This document shows, piece after piece, positions 6,387 to 13,013 of a stretch of 30,492 bases of DNA. The stretch is from assembly GCA_964348685.1 (NCBI GenBank), contig CAYGDM010000005.1, forward strand, positions 1 through 30,492, given 5' to 3'. The stretch is from DALYDP01 sp964348685. GTDB taxonomy: Bacteria; Patescibacteriota; Gracilibacteria; Peribacterales; Peribacteraceae. The notes beneath the pieces are model-generated. The model searched no databases. It was given only the letters and a program-made list of their open reading frames with translations, and was not told the origin of the DNA. The number at the start of each line of letters is the position of its first letter. Positions within the stretch are counted from its first letter, which is position 1. The position numbers and the translations under genes were made by a program.

Positions 6387-8795
6387 ATGCTCCTCGCTTC
6401 CATTGCCATCGCCGCGCTGCCGCTATGGCAGTCTTCCATGCACGAGAACGACCTCATCCGCCGCACGTTTGTCGACCCGATCGACGCACTATCGATCGAT
6501 CTTCCGTACAGCACGGCGACCGCCGACGTACGCGGGATGATGAACAACGGCTCGTGGAGCGACTGGGAAACGCTGGAACTCGACGACGAACAACAACCGG
6601 GGCTTCTGGAATCGAGCCTCGTGATGTTTCCGGACGATGTGTCGACGATCGAACTGCGCGGAGATGCGGCGCACGGACATGTGCATCCGATCCGCATCGA
6701 CGATGCGCCCGTGTCGTACAAGCTCGCGAGCCTCGTCTCGCTCGGCACGCCGAAGATCCTCTCACGCGAAGATTGGGGCGCCGACGATGAACTGCTCTAC
6801 GTGGATAACGAACACGTCGCGCCCTCCCAGAACCCGTCGGAATCCACGAACGATAACGGGACGACGCCAGCGCCATCCACGGCTAACCAACGCGAAAAAA
6901 CCTGCGCAGACATGCAGCGCGACCACCCGGATGAATTCAAGACCGTGAAAAAAACGACGACGGGCGACAACGGACGCGAACTTCGATGGGCGCACACGTA
7001 CAGCAAGGACATCGACCTGCTCGTCGTGCACCACACGGCGGTGGCGGTCGGCGGCGACGACCGTAGCGGCGTCGAACGCGTCCGCGCGATCTACCAATAT
7101 CACGCCAATAACCGCGGCTGGGGCGACGTCGGGTACCACTATCTCATCGACGAAGACGGGCAAATCTACGAAGGCAAAGCAGGCGGCGAGTACGTGGTGG
7201 CGGGCCATGCGTACTGCAACAACGTGAACACGATCGGCATCGCGCTGCTCGGCAACTTCGAAGTCGAGAAGCCGGGCCAAGCCCAAATGAAGGCCCTGCA
7301 GTGGCTTCTAGATGATCTCGGCGACACGTACGACGTCGACCTCAACGACAACGCGACCTACCACGGCGAGATGTTCTCGTCGCCCATCGTGGGCCACGGC
7401 GATCTGCTCTCCACGAGCTGCCCGGGCTTCTACGTCGCCAAGACACTCTCGCAGGTCCGCACGAACGTGGAGAGCGGCGACCTCGACGCGTCGATCTCGT
7501 TCCCGAAGAAACCGACCTCGTCGAAATCGTCGAGCAAGCGTTCGACGAGCAGCCGTACGGCATCATCACGTTCACGTGCGACAAGCACCGCCGCATCGTC
7601 GCGGCCCAGCGTGCGCGAAGGAATCTCGGTCTTGGGCGATAGCACGATCGGCGGGCGGCCCGGCGGCGAGATCCCGTTCAGCGTGCGCTACACGACCGGT
7701 AGCAAAGGCATGACCGCGGGCGCGCGCATCGCGGAAGTGGAGCGCTCCGACCAAGCGATCGGCATGTGGCAGCTCATCGGTGGCGTCTACGAACCCGTAC
7801 GCGGGCATATCATCACCGAGACGTCCGTCCCGCGGAACTCCACCGTCGCGATCCAGATGAAGCTGCAGATCCCGCTGGGACGCGAAGATGAGTGGATCGA
7901 AATCGGTGGCGCGAAGTACATCATCCGCCCGTCCGGCCGCGCCACCGCGCCCGGTACCGCCGCATCGTCCGTCCGCTCCACACGGTCGTCGTCCTCGAGC
8001 GTCAGCTTCTCGCGGCGCCCGGCATCGGTCCGTTCGACGGCATCGTCGAAATCATCCGTCCGCTCGAGCAGCGCGCGTTCCAGTAGCAGGAGCAGCCGCA
8101 GCGCGATCTCGGACCGCGGACCCATGATCAAAATCCGCCTCGAATCGCGCGATGGAGCCCTCGCTTCGTGCAGCGACGCGGACCTCGACGCACTCCAATC
8201 GCAGTACCGCGGCACGCTGAAGTGCGTCGACATCGACGGCGACGCCGCGATCATCAACACGGTCGCGATGGAGGATTACTTGATGGGCCTCAGCGAAGAA
8301 CCCGACACTGAACCGTACGAAAAGCAGCGCGCCTTCGCGATCGCCGCGCGCACCTACGCCGCGCACTACATGGGCACGACGTACCGCAAATTCCCGGGCA
8401 AGCCGTACGACGGTAGCGACAGTCCGGCGATCTTTCAGAAGTACACGGGTAAAAATTTCGAGAACAACAACCCCCGCTGGCTCGACGCGGTGGAAGACAC
8501 GGCGAACATCGTGCTGACCAAAGATGATCAGATCATTCGCCCGCCGTACTTCAGCAGCGACGACGGCCGCACGAAAGCGCCGAGCGAGATCGGGTGGGGG
8601 AGCTTCCCCTTCGCGGAGATCTTCACCTCGAAGCCGGACCCCTGGTGCGAAGGGATGGATAACCGCGGCCATGGAGTCGGCATGAGCGGCTGCGGCGCGG
8701 AAGGCCAGGCCAACGAAGGCGCGACCGGCGAAGAAATCCTGGAGTACTACTACCCAGGAACACTCCTGCAAGCCATTTCAAAGGTGCTCGACTGA
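6387..8795 (+). CDS. Secreted N-acetylmuramoyl-L-alanine amidase fused to a SpoIID-like domain
   Basis: An 802-residue predicted cell-wall hydrolase. A short hydrophobic N-terminus (LLASIAIAALPLW) acts as signal or anchor, though it lacks the usual positive charges. Residues about 20-130 form a beta-type domain ending in SREDWGADDELLY, as in bacterial PGRP proteins. The zinc amidase (Amidase_2/PGRP) domain follows at about 205-365, with putative zinc ligands H215 (HHTA), H337 (VGHGDL) and C345 (TSCPG). This class cuts the lactyl-L-alanine amide bond of peptidoglycan. Two Ser/Arg-rich linkers (about 371-410 and 520-575) flank a small beta domain. The C-terminus (about 580-802) is SpoIID/LytB-like: MEDYLMGL at 628-635, AFAIAARTYAA, and GHGVGMSGCGAEG at 761-773, a family that includes lytic transglycosylases acting on stripped glycan. 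Having both activities on one chain is unusual. It follows the GT4 gene by 3 nt. Confidence 0.88.
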   Translation: MLLASIAIAALPLWQSSMHENDLIRRTFVDPIDALSIDLPYSTATADVRGMMNNGSWSDWETLELDDEQQPGLLESSLVMFPDDVSTIELRGDAAHGHVHPIRIDDAPVSYKLASLVSLGTPKILSREDWGADDELLYVDNEHVAPSQNPSESTNDNGTTPAPSTANQREKTCADMQRDHPDEFKTVKKTTTGDNGRELRWAHTYSKDIDLLVVHHTAVAVGGDDRSGVERVRAIYQYHANNRGWGDVGYHYLIDEDGQIYEGKAGGEYVVAGHAYCNNVNTIGIALLGNFEVEKPGQAQMKALQWLLDDLGDTYDVDLNDNATYHGEMFSSPIVGHGDLLSTSCPGFYVAKTLSQVRTNVESGDLDASISFPKKPTSSKSSSKRSTSSRTASSRSRATSTAASSRPSVREGISVLGDSTIGGRPGGEIPFSVRYTTGSKGMTAGARIAEVERSDQAIGMWQLIGGVYEPVRGHIITETSVPRNSTVAIQMKLQIPLGREDEWIEIGGAKYIIRPSGRATAPGTAASSVRSTRSSSSSVSFSRRPASVRSTASSKSSVRSSSARSSSRSSRSAISDRGPMIKIRLESRDGALASCSDADLDALQSQYRGTLKCVDIDGDAAIINTVAMEDYLMGLSEEPDTEPYEKQRAFAIAARTYAAHYMGTTYRKFPGKPYDGSDSPAIFQKYTGKNFENNNPRWLDAVEDTANIVLTKDDQIIRPPYFSSDDGRTKAPSEIGWGSFPFAEIFTSKPDPWCEGMDNRGHGVGMSGCGAEGQANEGATGEEILEYYYPGTLLQAISKVLD

Positions 8796-8838
8796 GGAGC
8801 GTTGACTTCGTTGCCGTTCGGAATACGGTACCCCTCCT

Positions 8839-9210
8839 ATGAAAAACGCATTGACCCGACAAGAAGCAGAACCCTTCCGCGAAAAGCTCGTCGCATTGCA
8901 TCAGCGTCTCAAAGAAGAGAACCCTTCCGAAAGTATCAGCTCGCTCGCGCAGTCGACGCAAACGGCGACGGAAAACGAAGAATCATCGTCGCTGAACGAA
9001 TCATCCGACGTGCTGACCATCCTCAGCGGCAATCACGAAGCGATGCTGCATGACGTGGACGCGGCGCTTCTGCGCATCACGAAAGGAACCTACGGACGGT
9101 GCCTCGAGTGCCTGGGAAAAATCCCGAAGGAGCGCTTGAACACACTCCCGTACGCCGAGCATTGCTACCCGTGCCAAAACGAAATCGATAACGAAGAAAG
9201 CCCTCGCTAA
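8839..9210 (+). CDS. DksA/TraR-type C4 zinc finger protein
   Basis: A 123-residue protein of the DksA/TraR/YteA superfamily, which binds in the RNA polymerase secondary channel or acts as a general zinc-finger regulator. The N-terminal two thirds form a charged helical hairpin. A Ser/Glu-rich segment lies in the middle (28-55), and the C-terminus carries the C4 finger with Cys88, Cys91, Cys109 and Cys112 in the text GRCLECLGKIPKERLNTLPYAEHCYPC as overlapping parts. The typical GTYGxCxxC entry to the finger is present at 83-91. Whether it retains the acidic coiled-coil tip needed for DksA function is not clear. TACGGT (8824-8829) ends 9 nt before the ATG, and the CCCCTCCT in between resembles the leader at 9446. 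No Shine-Dalgarno site is seen. Confidence 0.88.
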   Translation: MKNALTRQEAEPFREKLVALHQRLKEENPSESISSLAQSTQTATENEESSSLNESSDVLTILSGNHEAMLHDVDAALLRITKGTYGRCLECLGKIPKERLNTLPYAEHCYPCQNEIDNEESPR

Positions 9211-9217
9211 TACCTCT

Positions 9218-9361
9218 TTACCGCACGCACGCCAGTATCGACGTCGTCTCACTGGCCACGGCCGTTTCGCCCAGCGTGAGGCGCAGGGTCGCGCTCATCC
9301 CGGCCACGATGGCCACGGAGAGGATCATGCCGGCGAGGAGATTGCGGGTGTCTTGAGCCAT
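9218..9361 (-). CDS. 47-residue single-pass membrane protein
   Basis: An open frame on the minus strand from the ATG at 9361 to the TAA at 9218 encodes MAQDTRNLLAGMILSVAIVA followed by GMSATLRLTLGETAVASE and a short tail ending SILACVR. One membrane helix (about residues 8-25) is plausible. TATAAC (9372-9377 on the minus strand) ends 10 nt before the start, as for its neighbours. It occupies most of the only gap over 200 nt in the left third of the window. No family is recognised. The promoter-like context and the coherent hydrophobic segment make it a reasonable small gene, but it is unproven. Confidence 0.5.
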   Translation of the reverse strand: MAQDTRNLLAGMILSVAIVAGMSATLRLTLGETAVASETTSILACVR

Positions 9362-9445
9362 ACAAACATTCGTTATAACCATGAATACGAATAAGTCGAC
9401 GTTTCGTTACACAAAATCTTACGAAAATTGTAAAGTACCCTCCTT

Positions 9446-9964
9446 ATGGAGAGATTAAGGAGCAACGGGTCGATTCTTCCGGTATTCACGACGACCGAAG
9501 CGAGCGCGCTGACGAAGGTCAGCGTCCCTCGGCTCATACGCGCGTGCTCGGCGGGAAAAATCGCAGGCTACACGGTGCCATACTCGGACCAATGGCACAT
9601 TCCCGCACGGGAACTCATCGCGTTCTGCCTCTCCCGCCACCTTCCTCACCTTGTACCGAGCTCGCGGGAAATCCTCATCGTTACGAACGACGACATCCGC
9701 GAACGCGTCCGCGCTCTCCTTGAAATGGCTCTCGATTCCGTGACGATTTTCGTCGGAACGCCGGACGAAACCGACGCGATCGAGGGGCTGCAGGAAGCGA
9801 AACCCGTGCTCGTGACGTATCGGCAGGGTGACGGCACGAAACATTACCCACATCATCACCGCGTGTCAGCGAACGGCGAGACGATCCTGCAGCACATACG
9901 GCAAGACACGCTCCTGCGTTGCGACGTGTACGAAGGCAACGGCCACGCGAAAATAAACGTTTGA
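9446..9964 (+). CDS. MerR/excisionase-type HTH protein with degenerate receiver-like domain
   Basis: A 172-residue protein. Residues about 13-62 (VFTTTEASALTKVSVPRLIR, then ACSAGKIAGYTVPYSDQWHIP) fit the winged HTH of the excisionase/MerR 'HTH_17' group, in which a short helix-turn-helix is followed by a W-x-I-P wing. Residues 74 onward (EILIVTNDDIRERVRALLEM) look like the first strand and helix of a response-regulator receiver, but the usual D-D pair is shifted (T80 N81 D82 D83) and no clear phospho-acceptor follows. This suggests a phosphorylation-independent fold. DNA binding is likely; the target is unknown. TAAAGT (9431-9436) ends 9 nt before the ATG, and an A+T-rich stretch lies upstream. 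The 3' end is 5 nt from that of the convergent ORF at 9970. Confidence 0.72.
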   Translation: MERLRSNGSILPVFTTTEASALTKVSVPRLIRACSAGKIAGYTVPYSDQWHIPARELIAFCLSRHLPHLVPSSREILIVTNDDIRERVRALLEMALDSVTIFVGTPDETDAIEGLQEAKPVLVTYRQGDGTKHYPHHHRVSANGETILQHIRQDTLLRCDVYEGNGHAKINV

Positions 9965-9969
9965 ACTTC

Positions 9970-10167
9970 TTAGGCCGCTTTCTCCCACGGACGCTGGTAG
10001 AACGGCTGCTGCGTCGGTTGCTGCAGCATCTGAATCACGTACGCACGACTGTCACCGGCCAGTTGCGTAATAGTCTTCCAGTTTTCCGATGAAAGCAGTT
10101 CCGGTCTCGTACGCGCAATAAGCTCCAAATGTTCCGGACTATCAAGATACGGAGGAGTCTTTCGCAT
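9970..10167 (-). CDS. Small basic protein (65-67 aa), unknown
   Basis: The frame reads MRKTPPYLDSPEHLELIART and continues RPELLSSENWKTITQLAGDS to a glutamine/proline-rich end (QQPTQQPFYQRPWEKAA). It is soluble and mostly helical, with no recognised family. Two starts are possible. The ATG at 10167 lies 12 nt from a TATCCT hexamer (10180-10185, minus strand). A TTG at 10173 lies exactly 6 nt from it, which matches the leaderless spacing elsewhere and would add Met-His. It is convergent with the HTH gene and divergent from zwf. The coding call is moderate because the ORF is short. Confidence 0.5.
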   Translation of the reverse strand: MRKTPPYLDSPEHLELIARTRPELLSSENWKTITQLAGDSRAYVIQMLQQPTQQPFYQRPWEKAA

Positions 10168-10238
10168 GTGCAAGTGAGGAGGATAGGACTCACGCTACTC
10201 CCTGGAAAATCGCTCATGCAAGAGATTTTTGAGAAGCG

Positions 10239-10244
10239 TATAGT
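10239..10244 (+). promoter_or_regulatory. -10 hexamer of zwf-pgl operon
   Basis: TATAGT ends 9 nt before the zwf ATG at 10254. No Shine-Dalgarno site lies between. I see no convincing -35 match. Confidence 0.6.
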
Positions 10245-10253
10245 CGGACGCAT

Positions 10254-11708
10254 ATGAACGACGCCCAGCCGCTGACCGCCTCCTCTCCGTTTTCCCTCGT
10301 GATTTTCGGCGCGTCGGGCAACCTCGCGAAACTGAAACTCTACCCCGCGCTGGCGTCGCTCGCCGCGGGCGGCCGTCTGCCGGAACAGTACGCCATCGTC
10401 GGCTTCGCGCGAACGGAAATGAACGACGAGGTCTTCCGCGCGACGGTACGCGAATCGGTGGAGGCGGCGGGCACCGCGATCGACGCGAAGACGCTCGACG
10501 CGTTCCTGGAACACGTGTCGTACCAACAGGGCGGCTACGACGAAGCCGCTGCCTACGCGACGCTCGAAAAGAAACTCGAACGCATCGAGAAAGGCTGGGA
10601 GAAAACCGTGCGCATGGCGTACCTCTCGATCCCGCCGACGGCCTTCGTCGACGTCATCGAAAACATCTGCTGCACGGGCATCCGCAAAGGCGAGTTCCGA
10701 TGCATCGTTGAAAAGCCCGTGGGCCACGACCTCGCGAGCTACGAACAAATTCGCGACGCGCTCATGGCGAGCTTCACGGAAAACGAAGTGTTCCTGCTCG
10801 ACCACTACCTGGGCAAAGAAGCCGTCCGCAACGTGTACTACCTGCGCTATGCGAACCCGGTCCTAGAACGCCTCTTCAAAAATACGCTCATTCACCACGT
10901 CGAAATCACCGCATCGGAAACGGTCGGCATCGAAGGCCGCGCCGGATACTTCGAAGCCGCGGGGACACTCCGCGATTTCTTCCAGAACCACATCCTGCTC
11001 ATGGCCGCACTGCTGACGATGGACCTGCGCGAGAAGGAAGACGGGTTCCGCGAGAGCCGCGCCGCCGCGCTCGAACAGTTCTACCTGCCCCCGGCAGCCG
11101 AGATGGCCGACAACGTACTCCAAGGCCAGTACGGCGGCGGTATCGTGAACGGGGAGCCGGAAGTGGCCTACCACGAGGAAGACGGCGTACAGGAAGGCTC
11201 CCGCACCAACACGTTCATCGCGCTGAAGCTGCGCACGCGAAGCACGCACTTCGAGGGCGTGCCGTTCTACATCCGCACAGGCAAACGTCTCAAGCGTCGC
11301 GAGACGCGCATCACGCTGCAATTCCAGGAAGTCTTCCCCGTCGGCGCGGGCAGCTCGCCCAACCGCCTCGATATCATCCTGCAAGGGGAGGCCGGCATGA
11401 AGTTCCACCTGCAGACGAAAGTGGGAGGCACCGAACCGCGCTTCCGCCCGCTGCTCATCGAAGACCCGCTCGAAGTCACGGGCGACGTCCTCTCGGAACA
11501 CGGCCTGCTCCTGCTCGAAGCGATGCACGGCAAGCAGCAGTGGTTCCTGAGCTTTCCGGAAGTGCACACGGCGTGGAGCCTCGTCGACCCGATCCAAGCC
11601 TACCTCGACAAGAAAGACACCCCACTGATCCGCTACCCCGGCGGCGTCGAGATCCCGCACGAGGCCGTCGAATGGATCGCAAAAGACGGGGTTCAATGGT
11701 ATCCATGA
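10254..11708 (+). CDS. zwf: Glucose-6-phosphate 1-dehydrogenase
   Basis: This enzyme oxidises glucose 6-phosphate to 6-phosphogluconolactone with NADP+ or NAD+, the entry step of the oxidative pentose phosphate pathway. The protein has 484 residues, a normal length. The Rossmann nucleotide site is GASGNLAKLKL (19-29). The EKPVGHD element starts at 153. The catalytic signature DHYLGK is at 183-188, preceded by LL where many homologues have RI. It contains the substrate-binding lysine and the active-site histidine region. The C-terminal half carries FYIRTGKRLKRR, the usual FxxRxGKxL segment. The stop overlaps the start of pgl as ATGA, so the two are translationally coupled. Gluconate 6-phosphate dehydrogenase (gnd), the next enzyme, is not in the window. 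Confidence 0.97.
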   Translation: MNDAQPLTASSPFSLVIFGASGNLAKLKLYPALASLAAGGRLPEQYAIVGFARTEMNDEVFRATVRESVEAAGTAIDAKTLDAFLEHVSYQQGGYDEAAAYATLEKKLERIEKGWEKTVRMAYLSIPPTAFVDVIENICCTGIRKGEFRCIVEKPVGHDLASYEQIRDALMASFTENEVFLLDHYLGKEAVRNVYYLRYANPVLERLFKNTLIHHVEITASETVGIEGRAGYFEAAGTLRDFFQNHILLMAALLTMDLREKEDGFRESRAAALEQFYLPPAAEMADNVLQGQYGGGIVNGEPEVAYHEEDGVQEGSRTNTFIALKLRTRSTHFEGVPFYIRTGKRLKRRETRITLQFQEVFPVGAGSSPNRLDIILQGEAGMKFHLQTKVGGTEPRFRPLLIEDPLEVTGDVLSEHGLLLLEAMHGKQQWFLSFPEVHTAWSLVDPIQAYLDKKDTPLIRYPGGVEIPHEAVEWIAKDGVQWYP

Positions 11709-12424
11709 CGCATATGAAAGCAGCACTCGTCCCCACCAACACGCACGATGAATTCGTGAACGCCGCCGCGACCGTACTCGAACGCGCGATCGTCGTGGCG
11801 ATCGAGGAGAAAGGGAAGTGCGTGCTCGGCCTCTCCGGCGGATCAACGCCGGGGCCGGTCTACGCGCTCCTTGGGCGCAAGCGCACGATCGACTGGGACA
11901 AGGTCCACGTCTTCCTCGTCGACGAACGGTGCGTGCCCTCAGACGACGACCGCAGCAATCAGAAGCTCGTCGAAGAAACGTTGCTGAAACACGCGGGCAT
12001 TCCCGATTTACAGCGTCATTTCCCCGATACCTCACTGCCCCCGGGCGAAGCAGCGCGGAAGTACGACTACGATCTGCGACAACTGCTCGCGGATGACGGC
12101 CCGGACGTCGTGACACTCGGCATGGGCGACGATGGCCACATCGCCTCGCTCTTCCCGCCGCTCTCGACGGCGGAGCTTCAGGCCGCCGAATACGCCGTCT
12201 CCACGAAGACGCCGCTGAAAGACGACGGCACGCCGCGATTCCCAGTCCTGGACCGCATTTCGACGACGCTCACACTCCTGCGCATTTCGAGCACGAAAGT
12301 CTTCCTGCTGAGCGGCGAACAAAAGAAAGCAGTCTGGGAACAGACCTCGCGCCTCGGCACCGACGCCCTGCGCTGGCCGGGCAGCCTGCTGTTGCACCAT
12401 GCGATTGCGGTGACAAAATGGTAG
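11705..12424 (+). CDS. pgl: 6-phosphogluconolactonase
   Basis: The enzyme hydrolyses 6-phosphogluconolactone made by the preceding zwf product. It belongs to the NagB/6PGL sugar-phosphate fold and is 239 residues long. Marks are LGLSGGSTP (41-49, phosphate loop), the FLVDERCVP segment (70-78) with the downstream DDRSN, and GMGDDGHIASLFP (139-151), the family signature. The start is the ATG at 11705, which overlaps the zwf stop codon (ATGA); a second ATG at 11714 is possible. It is 3'-adjacent to a 123-bp repeat whose first base is the last G of this gene's TAG stop codon. It is convergent with yraN. Confidence 0.95.
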   Translation: MTHMKAALVPTNTHDEFVNAAATVLERAIVVAIEEKGKCVLGLSGGSTPGPVYALLGRKRTIDWDKVHVFLVDERCVPSDDDRSNQKLVEETLLKHAGIPDLQRHFPDTSLPPGEAARKYDYDLRQLLADDGPDVVTLGMGDDGHIASLFPPLSTAELQAAEYAVSTKTPLKDDGTPRFPVLDRISTTLTLLRISSTKVFLLSGEQKKAVWEQTSRLGTDALRWPGSLLLHHAIAVTKW

Positions 12425-12546
12425 TCATGGTTCGTGGCTCACGGCTGCGGCCGTTCGCACCTCACCATGACAACGGAACAACATGGCATGCGGCGCTTTT
12501 GTCATGGTGAGGTGCTTTTGCCAGAGCAAAAGCCACGAACCATGAC
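12424..12546. repeat. 123-bp palindromic repeat, copy 1 (BIME-like)
   Basis: The element begins GTCATGGTTCGTGGCT and ends in its exact 16-bp inverted copy. Inside it, GCACCTCACCATGACAA and TTGTCATGGTGAGGTGC form a second perfect 17-bp inverted pair. Each half is thus a REP-like hairpin unit. One half holds a GC-rich loop (CGGCTGCGGCCG) and the other holds the stem GCTTTTGC/GCAAAAGC. It fills the gap between the convergent genes pgl and yraN and starts on the last base of the pgl stop codon. It matches the reverse complement of 14537-14659 over its full length with five substitutions and no gap, by my reading. Confidence 0.93.
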
Positions 12547-12550
12547 GCAC

Positions 12551-12919
12551 TCATGCCATCGTCTCCAAGTCGACGACGTATTCGACGAGCGTGTCCGACA
12601 CGTAGGCCGCGTCCAAACGGTAGCCGCCGTCGTACCCGTTCTTGTGCACCCACCTACGCGCGGCGCGCACCATGTGCCGGCGCTTCTTCCAGGTCATATT
12701 GAGCGACGGGTGATAGTCACGTCCGTTACTGCGCATTTTCACTTCGACGAAGGCGATGCATTTATCGACGGGATCGAACGCGACGATGTCGATCTCATCG
12801 CGGCCGAGGCGCACGTTGCGATCGAGCACACGCATGCCTTTCCGTTCGATATGCCGCACGGCGAGCAATTCACCCTTCGAGCCGCGAACCTGCGATACGT
12901 GCCCTGATTCGTAGTGCAT
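12551..12919 (-). CDS. yraN: UPF0102 / YraN family endonuclease-like protein
   Basis: A 122-residue member of the YraN (UPF0102) family, which has a PD-(D/E)XK nuclease-type fold and an unsettled role in DNA processing. The core pattern is visible as GRDEIDIVAFD (39-49) followed by FVEVKMR (57-63), giving candidate metal-binding residues E42, D44, E59 and K61. The N-terminal helix with G13 and the conserved GE-x-x-A segment (16-20) also fits. The ATG at 12919 is preferred over upstream Met codons by family length. On the minus strand TACAAC ends 6 nt upstream and TATGGT 11 nt upstream. It diverges from comM across two operator-like palindromes. In many genomes these two genes are neighbours, which supports a joint role in handling DNA. 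Confidence 0.92.
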   Translation of the reverse strand: MHYESGHVSQVRGSKGELLAVRHIERKGMRVLDRNVRLGRDEIDIVAFDPVDKCIAFVEVKMRSNGRDYHPSLNMTWKKRRHMVRAARRWVHKNGYDGGYRLDAAYVSDTLVEYVVDLETMA

Positions 12920-12937
12920 AGGCCTGTTGTACCATAG

Positions 12938-12957
12938 AGGTGTACACATGTACACCC
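12938..12957. promoter_or_regulatory. Operator-like palindrome 1 (AGGTGTAC-N4-GTACACC)
   Basis: Half-sites AGGTGTAC (12938-12945) and GTACACCC (12950-12957) surround ACAT. The inner 18 bases (12939-12956) form a perfect palindrome. It lies just upstream of the yraN -10 candidate, where a bound regulator could block it. Confidence 0.6.
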
Positions 12958-12979
12958 TTTTCACTAGACGCAGACACAA

Positions 12980-12999
12980 AGGTGAACGATAGTACACCT
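12980..12999. promoter_or_regulatory. Operator-like palindrome 2 (AGGTGAAC-N4-GTACACCT)
   Basis: The design and spacing match the first palindrome: AGGTGAAC (12980-12987), GATA, GTACACCT (12992-12999), with one mismatch between arms. Its centre is 42 bp from that of the first site, about four helical turns. It abuts the comM -10 candidate TACTTT (12999-13004), which ends 9 nt before the comM ATG. Confidence 0.55.
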
Positions 13000-13013
13000 A
13001 CTTTCTTTTTCTT

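Noticed and set aside
9380..9457. A 25-codon frame (MNTNKSTFRYTK...) in the A+T-rich region before 9446
   Set aside because: It is very short, overlaps the promoter and start of the HTH gene, and has no feature beyond an ATG next to TATAAC.
10863..12116. A 417-aa open frame on the minus strand opposite zwf and pgl
   Set aside because: It is an antisense frame with Arg-rich composition. zwf and pgl have clear signatures and ATGA coupling on the plus strand.
12938..12999. Interpreting the two palindromes as LexA/SOS boxes
   Set aside because: GTAC-N4-GTAC has the general layout, but the flanking bases do not fit the cyanobacterial box I recall, no LexA gene is present here, and the uvrB promoter lacks such a site.
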